This document shows positions 30,238 to 37,565 of a stretch of DNA of 64,000 bases, piece after piece. The stretch lies in assembly GCA_035493675.1 (NCBI GenBank), contig DATJIA010000312.1:1-64000 (forward strand), given 5' to 3'. Within the stretch, counting starts at the first letter, position 1. Each line of letters begins with the position of its first letter. Both the position numbers and the translations under genes were made by a program. The stretch is from JAIOQA01 sp035493675 (GTDB taxonomy: Bacteria; Myxococcota_A; Polyangia; Haliangiales; Haliangiaceae). The notes beneath the pieces are model-generated. The model was not told where the DNA came from. It searched no databases and saw only the letters and a list, made by a program, of their open reading frames with translations.

Positions 30238-31148
30238 GAACGCACTCCGATCTTCACCTTGATCGTCTGGCGCGCGCCGGCGCGCACGAGATCGAGCTCG
30301 ACCTCGGTGTCGGCGCGATCCGCGAGCGACTCGCGCAGATCTTCCGGGCCCTCGATCGGATCGCCCGCGATCGCGAGCAAGATGTCGCCGACCAGGATGC
30401 CGGCGGTCGCCGCGGGGCCGCCGTCTTCGACGCTCGCGACCAGCGCGCCGCGATCGCGGCCCACCGCGCTCGCGATCGCGGTCGGCAGCGCGACCGGGTA
30501 CGCGCCGACGCCGAGATATCCGCGCCGCACGCCGCCGTGCGCGAGGATCTCGCCGACCACGCGCTCGAGCGTGACGCGCGGGATCGCGAGATCGGCGCCG
30601 CGCAGGAGCGTGCGCGTGCTCATGCCGAGCACGCGGCCGTCGAGCGAGACCAGCGGTCCGCCCGCGAAGCCACGCGGGATCTGGCGATCGGTCTCGACGT
30701 AGCGCTCGAGCCGGCCGCCGCCCGGCGTGCGCATCTCGGGGCCGAGCACGCCGATGATGCGGAGCGACGCGCGCACGCTGCGACCGGGCCGCCCGAGCGC
30801 GAGCACGGGCTGGCCGACCGCGACGCCGTCGAGATCGCGGAACTGTGCCGGCGTCAGGCCGCCGCCGTCGACGCGCAGGACCGCGACGTCGGTGCCGGGA
30901 TCGCGGCCGACGATCGTCGCGTCGCGCTCGGTGATCGATCCGTCGGCGCCGGCGATGCCCACGGTCGTCTTGTCGGGCGCGTGGAAGCTGGCGGTCACGA
31001 CGAGATCGGGCGCCCAGACGAGGCCCGAGCCGCCGCCGCGCCGGCGGTCGACGCGGACGATCGAGGGACTGGCGGATGAGACCGCGCCCGTCAGCGCGGC
31101 CTCGAAGGAAGCGATGGGAGAAGCCGAAACGGGATTGGTCGTGGTCAT
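30234..31148 (-). CDS. HtrA-like pseudoprotease with PDZ domain
   Basis: 304 aa from ATG 31,148 (an upstream Met also exists). The fold matches its downstream neighbour: SGLVWAPDLVVTASFHA with a displaced His, PGTDVAVL (Asp), then RGFAGGPLVSLDGRVLGMST where GNSGGP should be, so the nucleophile Ser is Ala. A PDZ domain follows (RRGYLGVGAYPVALP; DGGPAATAGILVGDILLAIA). Known: catalytically dead HtrA paralogues can act as adaptors or regulators of active partners. Here it is the first gene of the operon, translationally coupled to the active copy. No signal peptide. Confidence 0.85.
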   Translation of the reverse strand: MTTTNPVSASPIASFEAALTGAVSSASPSIVRVDRRRGGGSGLVWAPDLVVTASFHAPDKTTVGIAGADGSITERDATIVGRDPGTDVAVLRVDGGGLTPAQFRDLDGVAVGQPVLALGRPGRSVRASLRIIGVLGPEMRTPGGGRLERYVETDRQIPRGFAGGPLVSLDGRVLGMSTRTLLRGADLAIPRVTLERVVGEILAHGGVRRGYLGVGAYPVALPTAIASAVGRDRGALVASVEDGGPAATAGILVGDILLAIAGDPIEGPEDLRESLADRADTEVELDLVRAGARQTIKVKIGVRS

Positions 31149-31348
31149 GGACGCATCGTTGCGCCCGACGGGAAAACGCGACATCCGACGATCGGGCGGG
31201 GATTGCGCTGCTTTTCGGCGAGGCGCGCCTCGTCGGCCCACACGGTCGGAAACGGACCTAGCTCATCGGCTAGGCCTTGCGCGACCGACCTACCATCCCA
31301 ATGTTGGGTACATTCCGTGGAGTCCACCTGGTTGGGGGGCAACTACTC

Positions 31349-31975
31349 ATGACTCGCAATCCGAACATCTCGCTCGTCGGCGGTCCGCTGCACGTCGCGG
31401 TCGTCACCGACGACCCGTTGCTCAAGACCGGGCTCACCAGCCTGCTGGCGCACGACGGCGAGGTCGAGGTGGTCTCGCTCGACAAGGCCGACGTCGCGCT
31501 GTGGGACTCGGGTCCCGATTCGACGCGCGCGTTGTCGCGGCTGCGCGAGCTCGGCGAGCTGCGCGTGCCGGTGGTCGCCGCGGTCGGCGATGCGTCGCAC
31601 TTGGCGCCGGCGCTGGCCGCGGGCGCGCGCGGCGTCGTCTTGCGCGATCAGGTCGGCAGCGGCATCGGCGCGGCGCTCGCGGCGGTGCGCAGCGGCTTGA
31701 CCGTGATCGACTCGGCGCTCGCGCAGACGCTGGTGCCGGCGGCGCGCCCCGACGCGCAAGGCAAGAAGCGCCCGGCGGCGGAGCTCACCGATCGCGAGAC
31801 GCAGGTGGTGACCCTGCTCGCCGAAGGTCTGTCGAACAAGCTGATCGCGGATCGCCTCGGCATCAGCGATCACACGGCGAAGTTCCACGTCAACGGCGTG
31901 ATGGCGAAGCTCGGCGCTTCGACGCGGACCGAGGCGGTCGTCGAGGCCGTGCGTCGCGGCCTCGTGACGCTCTAG
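31349..31975 (+). CDS. LuxR/NarL-type response regulator
   Basis: From ATG 31,349, with a G-rich Shine-Dalgarno, 208 aa. The receiver-like N-terminus (LHVAVVTDDPLLKTGLTSLL; ADVALWDSGPD with the candidate phospho-Asp) is divergent and lacks the usual DLxMP after the Asp. The C-terminal HTH is canonical: ELTDRETQVVTLLAEGLSNK, then LIADRLGISDHTAKFHVNGV. It binds DNA as a dimer in this family. No histidine kinase is adjacent; it is divergent from the HtrA pair and convergent with the ATL gene. Regulation by phosphorylation is uncertain because the acidic pocket is weak. Confidence 0.85.
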   Translation: MTRNPNISLVGGPLHVAVVTDDPLLKTGLTSLLAHDGEVEVVSLDKADVALWDSGPDSTRALSRLRELGELRVPVVAAVGDASHLAPALAAGARGVVLRDQVGSGIGAALAAVRSGLTVIDSALAQTLVPAARPDAQGKKRPAAELTDRETQVVTLLAEGLSNKLIADRLGISDHTAKFHVNGVMAKLGASTRTEAVVEAVRRGLVTL

Positions 31976-31984
31976 CGTTCGATC

Positions 31985-32413
31985 TCAGCGCCGCCGGGGG
32001 CTACCCCGGGTCCTCGACGTCGCTTCACGCCGTCTCGGCTCGGCCTTCGGCCTCGGCCCTGCCCCTTTCGGCGGCGCATAGGCATATCGCTTCAGATCGA
32101 TCGCGCCGCGATCGCCGACGTCGACGCCTTCGCGCTCGAGCAGCTCGCGCTGCACGGCGGCGCCGACCGGATCGTGGATCGCGATCCGCCCGGTCGTCGG
32201 GCCGCGCTTGCCGATCACGCGCTGCCACGGGAGGCCGTCGCTCGCCTTCGAGGTCTTGAGCGCCGCGGCGGCGATGCGCCCGCCGCGCGGCACGCCCGCG
32301 AGCTCCGCGACCTGTCCATAGGTCGCGACCTTGCCGCGCGGAATCTTGCGGATCACCGCGCGGATCTGTTTGTAGAGCTGTTGCAGGTGCGACGAGTCTG
32401 CCGAAGCCGCCAC
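31985..32413 (-). CDS. Alkyltransferase-like (ATL) DNA-repair protein with repeat-encoded tail
   Basis: GTG start at 32,413, 142 aa. Residues about 10-110 are the Ada/MGMT C-terminal fold: IPRGKVATYGQVAELAGVPR and LPWQRVIGKRG, where Trp replaces the reactive Cys of PCHRV. That is the mark of ATL proteins, which bind O6-alkylguanine and hand the lesion to nucleotide-excision repair. The last 30 residues (from YAPPKGAGPRPKAEPRRR on) are encoded by the structured repeat at 31,988-32,077, and the stop codon abuts the repeat boundary. ATL proteins are normally about 100-110 aa, so this tail is an add-on. It is divergent from the MoaD-MoaE gene. Confidence 0.88.
   Translation of the reverse strand: MAASADSSHLQQLYKQIRAVIRKIPRGKVATYGQVAELAGVPRGGRIAAAALKTSKASDGLPWQRVIGKRGPTTGRIAIHDPVGAAVQRELLEREGVDVGDRGAIDLKRYAYAPPKGAGPRPKAEPRRREATSRTRGSPRRR
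31988..32077 (-). repeat. Structured repeat, copy A (translated as ATL tail)
   Basis: Bounded by perfect 9-bp inverted repeats (GCGCCGCCG / CGGCGGCGC). It shares a 37-nt block (32,034-32,070; 36 of 37 identical) and a 17-nt block (32,000-32,016; 16 of 17) with copy B at 41,958-42,059. The outer stem and central hairpin differ in sequence from copy B but keep pairing. The element is read in frame as the last 30 codons of the ATL gene. Confidence 0.75.
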
Positions 32414-32423
32414 GCGGTGCAGG

Positions 32424-32436
32424 GTACAATGCCCGC
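32424..32436 (+). promoter_or_regulatory. TACAAT -10 element of the MoaD-MoaE gene (leaderless)
   Basis: TACAAT (32,424-32,429, 5 of 6 to TATAAT) is followed by 7 nt and then ATG 32,437. There is no Shine-Dalgarno and no room for one, so the transcript probably begins at or next to the start codon. No clear -35 hexamer. Confidence 0.5.
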
Positions 32437-33096
32437 ATGCGCATCCGCGTCCTGTACTTCGCGGTGTTCCGCGAGAAGCTGCGCGCCGACGGCGAGACGA
32501 TCGAGCTCGCCGACGGCTCGTCGCTCGCGGCGCTGGTCAGCGCGCTCGAAGCGCGCCACGACGCCGTGCGCGCGCTGCGCGGCCGCTATCGCATCGCGGT
32601 GAACCAATCGATGGTCGTGGGAGACGAGCCGCTCGCCGACGACGACGAGGTCGCGCTCATACCTCCCGTCGCCGGCGGCACGCGCCACGTGCTCTTGAGC
32701 GACACGCCGCTGTCGCTCGATCGTTGCGTCGACTTCGTGCGCGGCCCCGACGCGGGCGGCATCGTGACGTTCACCGGCATGGTGCGCCGTGAATCGCACG
32801 GCGAGCGCATCGAGCGCCTCGAGTACGAGGCCTACCCGGGCATGGCCGAGAAGGTGATGCACGAGCTGTGCGACGCGATCGAGCGCGAGGTGCCCGGCGT
32901 GCGGCTCGCCGTCGAGCATCGCGTCGGCGTGCTCGCGGTCGGCGAGATCGCGGTCGTGATCGCCGCCGCCGCGCCGCACCGCGCCGAAGCGTTCACCGCG
33001 TGCCGCGCGCTGATCGATCGCTTGAAGGAGCACGTGCCGATCTGGAAGAAGGAGATCGGCGAGAGCGGCGCGGAGTGGGTCGGCCTCGGGCCCTAA
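32437..33096 (+). CDS. MoaD-MoaE fusion, molybdopterin synthase
   Basis: A 219-aa protein. Residues 1-82 are MoaD (VLYFAVFREKLRADGETIEL, ADDDEVALIPPVAGG), ending in the Gly-Gly that is normally the free C-terminus. Residues about 85-219 are MoaE (VTFTGMVRRESHGERIERLE, YEAYPGMAEKVM, VEHRVGVLAVGEIAVVIAAA, HVPIWKKEIGESGAEWVG), with the active-site Lys region intact. Known: fused MoaD-MoaE proteins exist (mycobacterial MoaX) and are cut after Gly-Gly so that MoaD can be adenylated and sulfurated. Inferred: the same maturation here. No other moa gene is in the window. Confidence 0.93.
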   Translation: MRIRVLYFAVFREKLRADGETIELADGSSLAALVSALEARHDAVRALRGRYRIAVNQSMVVGDEPLADDDEVALIPPVAGGTRHVLLSDTPLSLDRCVDFVRGPDAGGIVTFTGMVRRESHGERIERLEYEAYPGMAEKVMHELCDAIEREVPGVRLAVEHRVGVLAVGEIAVVIAAAAPHRAEAFTACRALIDRLKEHVPIWKKEIGESGAEWVGLGP

Positions 33097-34943
33097 CGTC
33101 GACGCCGCCGCGTGACGACGAAGCCAATCGCGAGCGCGATCACGACAAGGCCGCCGCCTCCGCCGTCGCCGGCGGCGCAGGCGTAGAAGGTGTTTCGCGC
33201 CGGCAGGCCGGTGCCGGTGAGCCGGACCTGCACGTCCGGCAAGAAGTCGCCGTCGAAATGGACGAAGAACGCGCCCTCGAGCGGACCGACATCGGCCGGG
33301 CTGAAGTCGAGATCGAATGACGCGCTCTCGCCCGGCGCGAGCACCGGCCTCGACTGCAAGCGCGGCGTCGTGAACGAAGCCTGGGTCGTGTCGGGTGGCT
33401 GGCCGCACTCGACCGCCGTGATCGTCATCGACCGCGTCGGATCGCGGTTCGTGATCGTGATCGTGCGTCCTCCATCGGCGAGGCTCGCCGAGTCACCGAC
33501 GTGCACGCCGCCGAAATCGATCGTTCCGGTCGGATCGATGCCCAGCATGCGCGAGACGCCGTCTCCCGAGATCGCCACCACCGACCTGCCGGGCGTCGCG
33601 GTCGCGGTGTCGTCGTGCAGGATCGTGAGCGCGCCGGTGAACGAGCCGACGGAGAGCGGCACGAACTGCACGTGGAGATCGATCGCCTGCCGGCCGGCCA
33701 CGGTCGTCGGCGCGGTCTCCAGCAGGTGGAACTCGGGGTCTCCGTCCATCGTCAGCGCCGAGATCGCGAGCGGCGCGTCGCCGATGTTGTTCACCCTGAC
33801 CGTCGCGACCGGCGCCACCGTGGCGTTCGGGTCGAGGAACGTCGGCGGGAACGCGATCGAGTCGGCGCTGATCTGGACGTGGCGATCGGCCCCGTGCCCC
33901 GTGAGCGTGATCGTCTTCGGCGATGGCTGCGGCTCGCCGATGATGCCGTCGATCTTCACGACCCAGGTCGTGGTGTCCACGGTCTCGGCGGTCGGTTGAT
34001 ACGTGACGGTCACCGACTGCGAGCCGCCGGCGGGGAGCGTGACGGGCGCGAGGCCGGGGCTCGTGAACGGGCCCGTGGACAGCGCGGGCCAATCGGCGAT
34101 CGACAGCGGCGCCTCGCCGACGTTCGCGATCGTGATCGTCTTGGTCGCCGGCGTTTGCGCGCGCAGATCGACGTTGCCGAAGTCGACGGTGGCTCCAGGC
34201 GTCAGCATGATGAAGCCGCTCACCGCCTCGGCCTGAAACGTCCCCCTAATCGTCGCGACGCCCGGCGTGTGGTCGGTGAACACCCACAGATTGTCGATGA
34301 CGCTGATGTTCATCGCGCTACCGGGCACGGTGGCGATCGCGAACGATACGCTGCTGCCGGCCGGCAGCTTGAACGGTGTCGCGGGCGCGCCGATGACGGC
34401 GAAGAGATGGCTGGAAAATGCGATGTCCTCGATCGTGATGTCGGACGCGCCGGAGTTCGCCAGCGTGAACGGCTGCGAGACGGTGTCCTGCCACCCGACG
34501 ATGCCGTAGTAGGCGCGGAGGTAGCCCGTCGTGTCCTCGGTGCAGATCGGACACGTGAGGACGAGCGGCCCGCCGTTGCCCGAGATGAAGACGGCGTACG
34601 TGGTGTTGAAGTTTGCGTTGCTGTCGATCCAGAAGGCCACGGGCCCGCCTTCCATGCCGGGTCCCGGCGAGAACTGCACGGTCACGGTCGCGCTCGCTCC
34701 GGGTGCAAGTGAAGCCGGCATGTTCGAGACCGTGTAGCCGACGTCGTTGCGCTGGAGCATCGACGACGTGATCGTCGTGGTGTCGGTGCCGTTGTTCGAG
34801 AGCACGAACGTGAGGACCTTGGTCTCCCCCGGCGCCACATGACCGAACTCGAGCGAGCTCGGCGTCGCCGAGATCTGCGCGTCGGCGCGTGCGAGACCTG
34901 CCGACAGCGCGAGCACGATGACAACGACGAGCGCGCGCATCAC
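33093..34943 (-). CDS. Secreted multi-ASH-domain ('choice-of-anchor D') protein with MYXO-CTERM-like tail
   Basis: 616 aa. The signal peptide is MMRALVVVIVLALSAGLARA. Repeated beta-sandwich units of ASH/Hydin-like type follow (about 100 aa each), marked by LEFGHVAPGETKVLTFVLSN, VDFGNVDLRAQTPATKTITI and IDFGGVHVGDSASLADGGRT. The C-terminus is YACAAGDGGGGG, then LVVIALAIGFVV and five Arg, like a myxobacterial surface-sorting tail (Cys/Gly-rich, one TM, Arg cluster). ATG 34,943 overlaps the stop of the upstream OMP gene (ATGA). It ends 4 nt into the convergent MoaD-MoaE gene. Role: surface or periplasmic structural protein; no enzymatic motif. Confidence 0.85.
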   Translation of the reverse strand: MMRALVVVIVLALSAGLARADAQISATPSSLEFGHVAPGETKVLTFVLSNNGTDTTTITSSMLQRNDVGYTVSNMPASLAPGASATVTVQFSPGPGMEGGPVAFWIDSNANFNTTYAVFISGNGGPLVLTCPICTEDTTGYLRAYYGIVGWQDTVSQPFTLANSGASDITIEDIAFSSHLFAVIGAPATPFKLPAGSSVSFAIATVPGSAMNISVIDNLWVFTDHTPGVATIRGTFQAEAVSGFIMLTPGATVDFGNVDLRAQTPATKTITIANVGEAPLSIADWPALSTGPFTSPGLAPVTLPAGGSQSVTVTYQPTAETVDTTTWVVKIDGIIGEPQPSPKTITLTGHGADRHVQISADSIAFPPTFLDPNATVAPVATVRVNNIGDAPLAISALTMDGDPEFHLLETAPTTVAGRQAIDLHVQFVPLSVGSFTGALTILHDDTATATPGRSVVAISGDGVSRMLGIDPTGTIDFGGVHVGDSASLADGGRTITITNRDPTRSMTITAVECGQPPDTTQASFTTPRLQSRPVLAPGESASFDLDFSPADVGPLEGAFFVHFDGDFLPDVQVRLTGTGLPARNTFYACAAGDGGGGGLVVIALAIGFVVTRRRRR

Positions 34944-35464
34944 AATCTCCCCGTCACGCCGACGATCGGCGTCAGCGTCGTGTCAGCGATGTCGCCGTTG
35001 GCGTTGAAGTAGTGCTCGAGGCCGAGCTGCGCGGTCACGGCGAGATGCGGCGTCGCTCGCCATTCGATCCCGACGGCGCCGCGCAGTCCGACCCGCGGAC
35101 CGGAGAGGAAGAAGATCGGCGCGCCGGCCGCGAACAGCGGACGCAGCGAACCTCGCGTGACGTAGTACTGGCCGCCGAGATACCCGCCGAAGGTCGGACC
35201 CAACATCGCGCCGACCTGCGCCTCGACGTCGTCGGTGACATCGACGGCGCCTCCGACCATTACGGCCGCGCCGCGTAGCTCGACGTCGGAGACGACGTCG
35301 ACCACGCCGCCGAACCGCGACGAGATCGCCACCGGCGCGGCAGGATCCGCGTGCACGACGGCGGCGCTGGCTGCGATCGCGCACATCGCGAGCGCGAGCG
35401 CGGTCCCTGTCATGACGATCGATAGTAGTCGGATCGGAACCGTGCGCGCAGTCGCCTCACGCAT
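34940..35464 (-). CDS. Small outer-membrane beta-barrel-like protein (174 aa)
   Basis: From ATG 35,464 the N-terminus (REATARTVPIRLLS, then hydrophobic to ASAAVVHADP) is a plausible signal peptide with a positive n-region; ATG 35,413 is an alternative that would lack that charge. The mature part has alternating beta strands with aromatic ends (YLGGQYYVTRGSLRPLFAAG, GLRGAVGIEWRATPHLAVTA, LGLEHYFNANGD) and ends TPIVGVTGRL, as in small OMPs. It is coupled to the ASH-domain protein gene (ATGA), suggesting a surface pair. Function unknown. Confidence 0.7.
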   Translation of the reverse strand: MREATARTVPIRLLSIVMTGTALALAMCAIAASAAVVHADPAAPVAISSRFGGVVDVVSDVELRGAAVMVGGAVDVTDDVEAQVGAMLGPTFGGYLGGQYYVTRGSLRPLFAAGAPIFFLSGPRVGLRGAVGIEWRATPHLAVTAQLGLEHYFNANGDIADTTLTPIVGVTGRL

Positions 35465-35559
35465 TCCGCCGCACGATGCAACGGCGAGACCACGCGCGTG
35501 GAGCGCAACCGCGTGGACGCACGTCGCGTCGAGTGACACGGGGTGGCACGTGTGTCGCC

Positions 35560-36948
35560 TCAGGGAACGTTGATGCCGGTGCCCGAGCCGCTGCCCGTCG
35601 CGGTGCCGCTGCCCATCTGCTGATCGATGCCGACGGAGCCGGAGCCCGCGGGGTTGCCGGGGCCGGTGCCGGCCGCGCTGCCGCCGCCGGCGGGTTGGCC
35701 TTCGACCGGCTCGGCGGGATGGATGCGCTCGGGGATCATCCCCGCGTTGGTGGGGAGCGGTTGCGGCGGCGGCGCTTCGACGCCGCCCGGCGGCGTGGGC
35801 GCATCGCCCGTCGGCGCCGGCGCAGGCGGCGGCATCGGCGCGGCGGCGGGACCGGGCGTCGGCGGTTGATAGGTGGGCACCGCGCGCGGCGGCGCGGTGT
35901 CGACGTTGTCGGTGCGGATCGCGGGCGGGCGCGGGATGTGGCCGTTGGCTTGGACGCCGCTGGTCTCGTCGGGCGAAGCGCCGCCGCCGTTGAGATCGCA
36001 GAGCTGCGGCAAGCGGCGCATGTTGCCGAGCGTGCCCGCGAGCTTGATGTAGTGATAGCCGTCGGGGCCGAGCGGCGCGCCGGTCAGGTTGAGCGCGTTG
36101 TAGAACTTCTCCTCGCGCTTGCGCAGGTTCTCCGAGCCCTTGAACTTGATGCAGCCCTGCGTGATCGGCGAGTCCATGAGCGATCGCTGGATCTGCACGT
36201 GGAAGTCGACGTAGAGCTCGCCGTCGTCGGACTTCACGTCGAACTTGCGCAGATCGGCGTGGCCCTTGGTCACCACGAACTCCGCGTGCCACTGGCCGAG
36301 CAAGAGCTTCGCGACGGTGACACCGTCGAGCTGCGGCTGACCCGGGCGCGGCTTCGGGTAGATCTTCGCGACGCCGTCGCCGATCGAGCAGCTCGAGTTG
36401 CAGCCGAGCACGATCGTCGCCTCCGCCTGGCGCCAATCGCCGGCGGGCAGATCGATCTTCGCGGTGCCCTCGATGCGCCCGCCCATCGGGAGGCCGACGA
36501 ACTCCGCGATCGCGGGCACCGCCTCGGCCGACATCTTGTCGATCTCGAGATCGACCGTCGTGCGCGACGAGCTCATGCCGAGATCGCCGCTGATGTCGCC
36601 GCCGCCGAGCTTCACGTCGTAGTCGATCGACGCCTTGCCGCCGAGCAGCGACAACAGGCCGAGGTGCGCGCTGATCTTGTCGATGAAGATCGTCGTGATC
36701 TTGTCGTCGGGCTTCTGCGGCCGCGACGTCAGCGAGACCTTCTCGAAGGTGACCGAGCCGGGCATGATCCCGCGCGACACCTTCATCTTGACGTCGTACT
36801 TCGCGGCGAGCGCGTCGGTGATCTTCCGCTTCAAGCGGTCGTACGGGAAGGTCTGCTGGAGCGCGAACAAGAAGCTCACGATCGCGAGGACCGGATAGCC
36901 GATCCAGCGCAGGAGCTTCTTCGCGCGCGGCGAGAGGTTGATCGGCAT
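35560..36948 (-). CDS. gspN: Type II secretion protein GspN with Pro-rich tail
   Basis: 462 aa. An N-terminal membrane helix (LLRWIGYPVLAIVSFLFALQ) and a periplasmic domain (TFPYDRLKRKITDALAAKYD; KVSLTSRPQKPDDKI; YDVKLGGGDISGDLGMSSSR) match the GspN family found in delta-type T2SS operons. After about residue 330 it becomes Pro/Ala/Gly/Ser-rich (TPGPAAAPMPPPAPAP) and ends in Gly-Ser repeats. ATG 36,948 shares a base with the gspM stop (TGATG). It is the last gene of the T2SS operon. The long tail may span the periplasm; its role is unknown. Confidence 0.85.
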   Translation of the reverse strand: MPINLSPRAKKLLRWIGYPVLAIVSFLFALQQTFPYDRLKRKITDALAAKYDVKMKVSRGIMPGSVTFEKVSLTSRPQKPDDKITTIFIDKISAHLGLLSLLGGKASIDYDVKLGGGDISGDLGMSSSRTTVDLEIDKMSAEAVPAIAEFVGLPMGGRIEGTAKIDLPAGDWRQAEATIVLGCNSSCSIGDGVAKIYPKPRPGQPQLDGVTVAKLLLGQWHAEFVVTKGHADLRKFDVKSDDGELYVDFHVQIQRSLMDSPITQGCIKFKGSENLRKREEKFYNALNLTGAPLGPDGYHYIKLAGTLGNMRRLPQLCDLNGGGASPDETSGVQANGHIPRPPAIRTDNVDTAPPRAVPTYQPPTPGPAAAPMPPPAPAPTGDAPTPPGGVEAPPPQPLPTNAGMIPERIHPAEPVEGQPAGGGSAAGTGPGNPAGSGSVGIDQQMGSGTATGSGSGTGINVP

Positions 36949-37562
36949 CACTGCCCTCCCGACGCGGAGCCGGAGCCGCTGCCCGATCCGCTGCCCGATC
37001 CGGACCCAGCGGCCTGATCCGGGATCTTCGCGTAGGTCGAGACCTCGAGCTTCGCGTCGAGCTTCTCCTTGTCGCGGAAGTTCCGGTTGATCGTGATCGC
37101 GGTGACCTGCACGAGCTTGTTGCCGGTCTCGATCTGCTCGAGGAAGTCCTTGAGCTGCTGGATCGTGAGATCGCGCAGCTCGATCTTGTTCATCACCGTC
37201 TTGAAGCCGTTCTTCTCGACGGGCGTGACCGGGTTGTACGAGGGCACGCTGATCTTCACCTGATCGGCGACCTTCGACAGGTACGTCTCGAGGCGGACCG
37301 GCTCGGTGCCGATCGTCGCGACCAGATCGTCCGACGCGGTCTTCTTCACGCCGCCTTGCGCCTTCACCGCCTCGACGATGTCGAGCGCCTTCTCCATGCG
37401 CGTGTTGCGGTGCTCGATCGCGGCGAGGCCGTCGTGGATCGACAGCGAGAGCCACAAGACGACGGTGACCACCGCGGCGATGCCGCCGAAGACGACGATC
37501 TTCCGCTCGCGCGGCGTGATCGCCTCCCACTTGTCTCTGAGCTTATCGAGGGCCTGGGCCAT
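36948..37562 (-). CDS. gspM: Type II secretion protein GspM
   Basis: 204 aa. Polar N-terminus (LDKLRDKWEAITPRERKIVV) and one TM helix (GGIAAVVTVVLWLSLSI), then a coiled region (HRNTRMEKALDIVEAVKAQG) and a ferredoxin-like domain (FKTVMNKIELRDLTIQQLKD). It finishes with a (Gly-Ser)7-type tail (AAGSGSGSGSGSGSGSASGG). Known: with GspL it forms the inner-membrane platform that couples the ATPase. It sits 3 nt after gspL and overlaps gspN by 1 nt. Confidence 0.88.
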   Translation of the reverse strand: MAQALDKLRDKWEAITPRERKIVVFGGIAAVVTVVLWLSLSIHDGLAAIEHRNTRMEKALDIVEAVKAQGGVKKTASDDLVATIGTEPVRLETYLSKVADQVKISVPSYNPVTPVEKNGFKTVMNKIELRDLTIQQLKDFLEQIETGNKLVQVTAITINRNFRDKEKLDAKLEVSTYAKIPDQAAGSGSGSGSGSGSGSASGGQ

Positions 37563-37565
37563 ACG

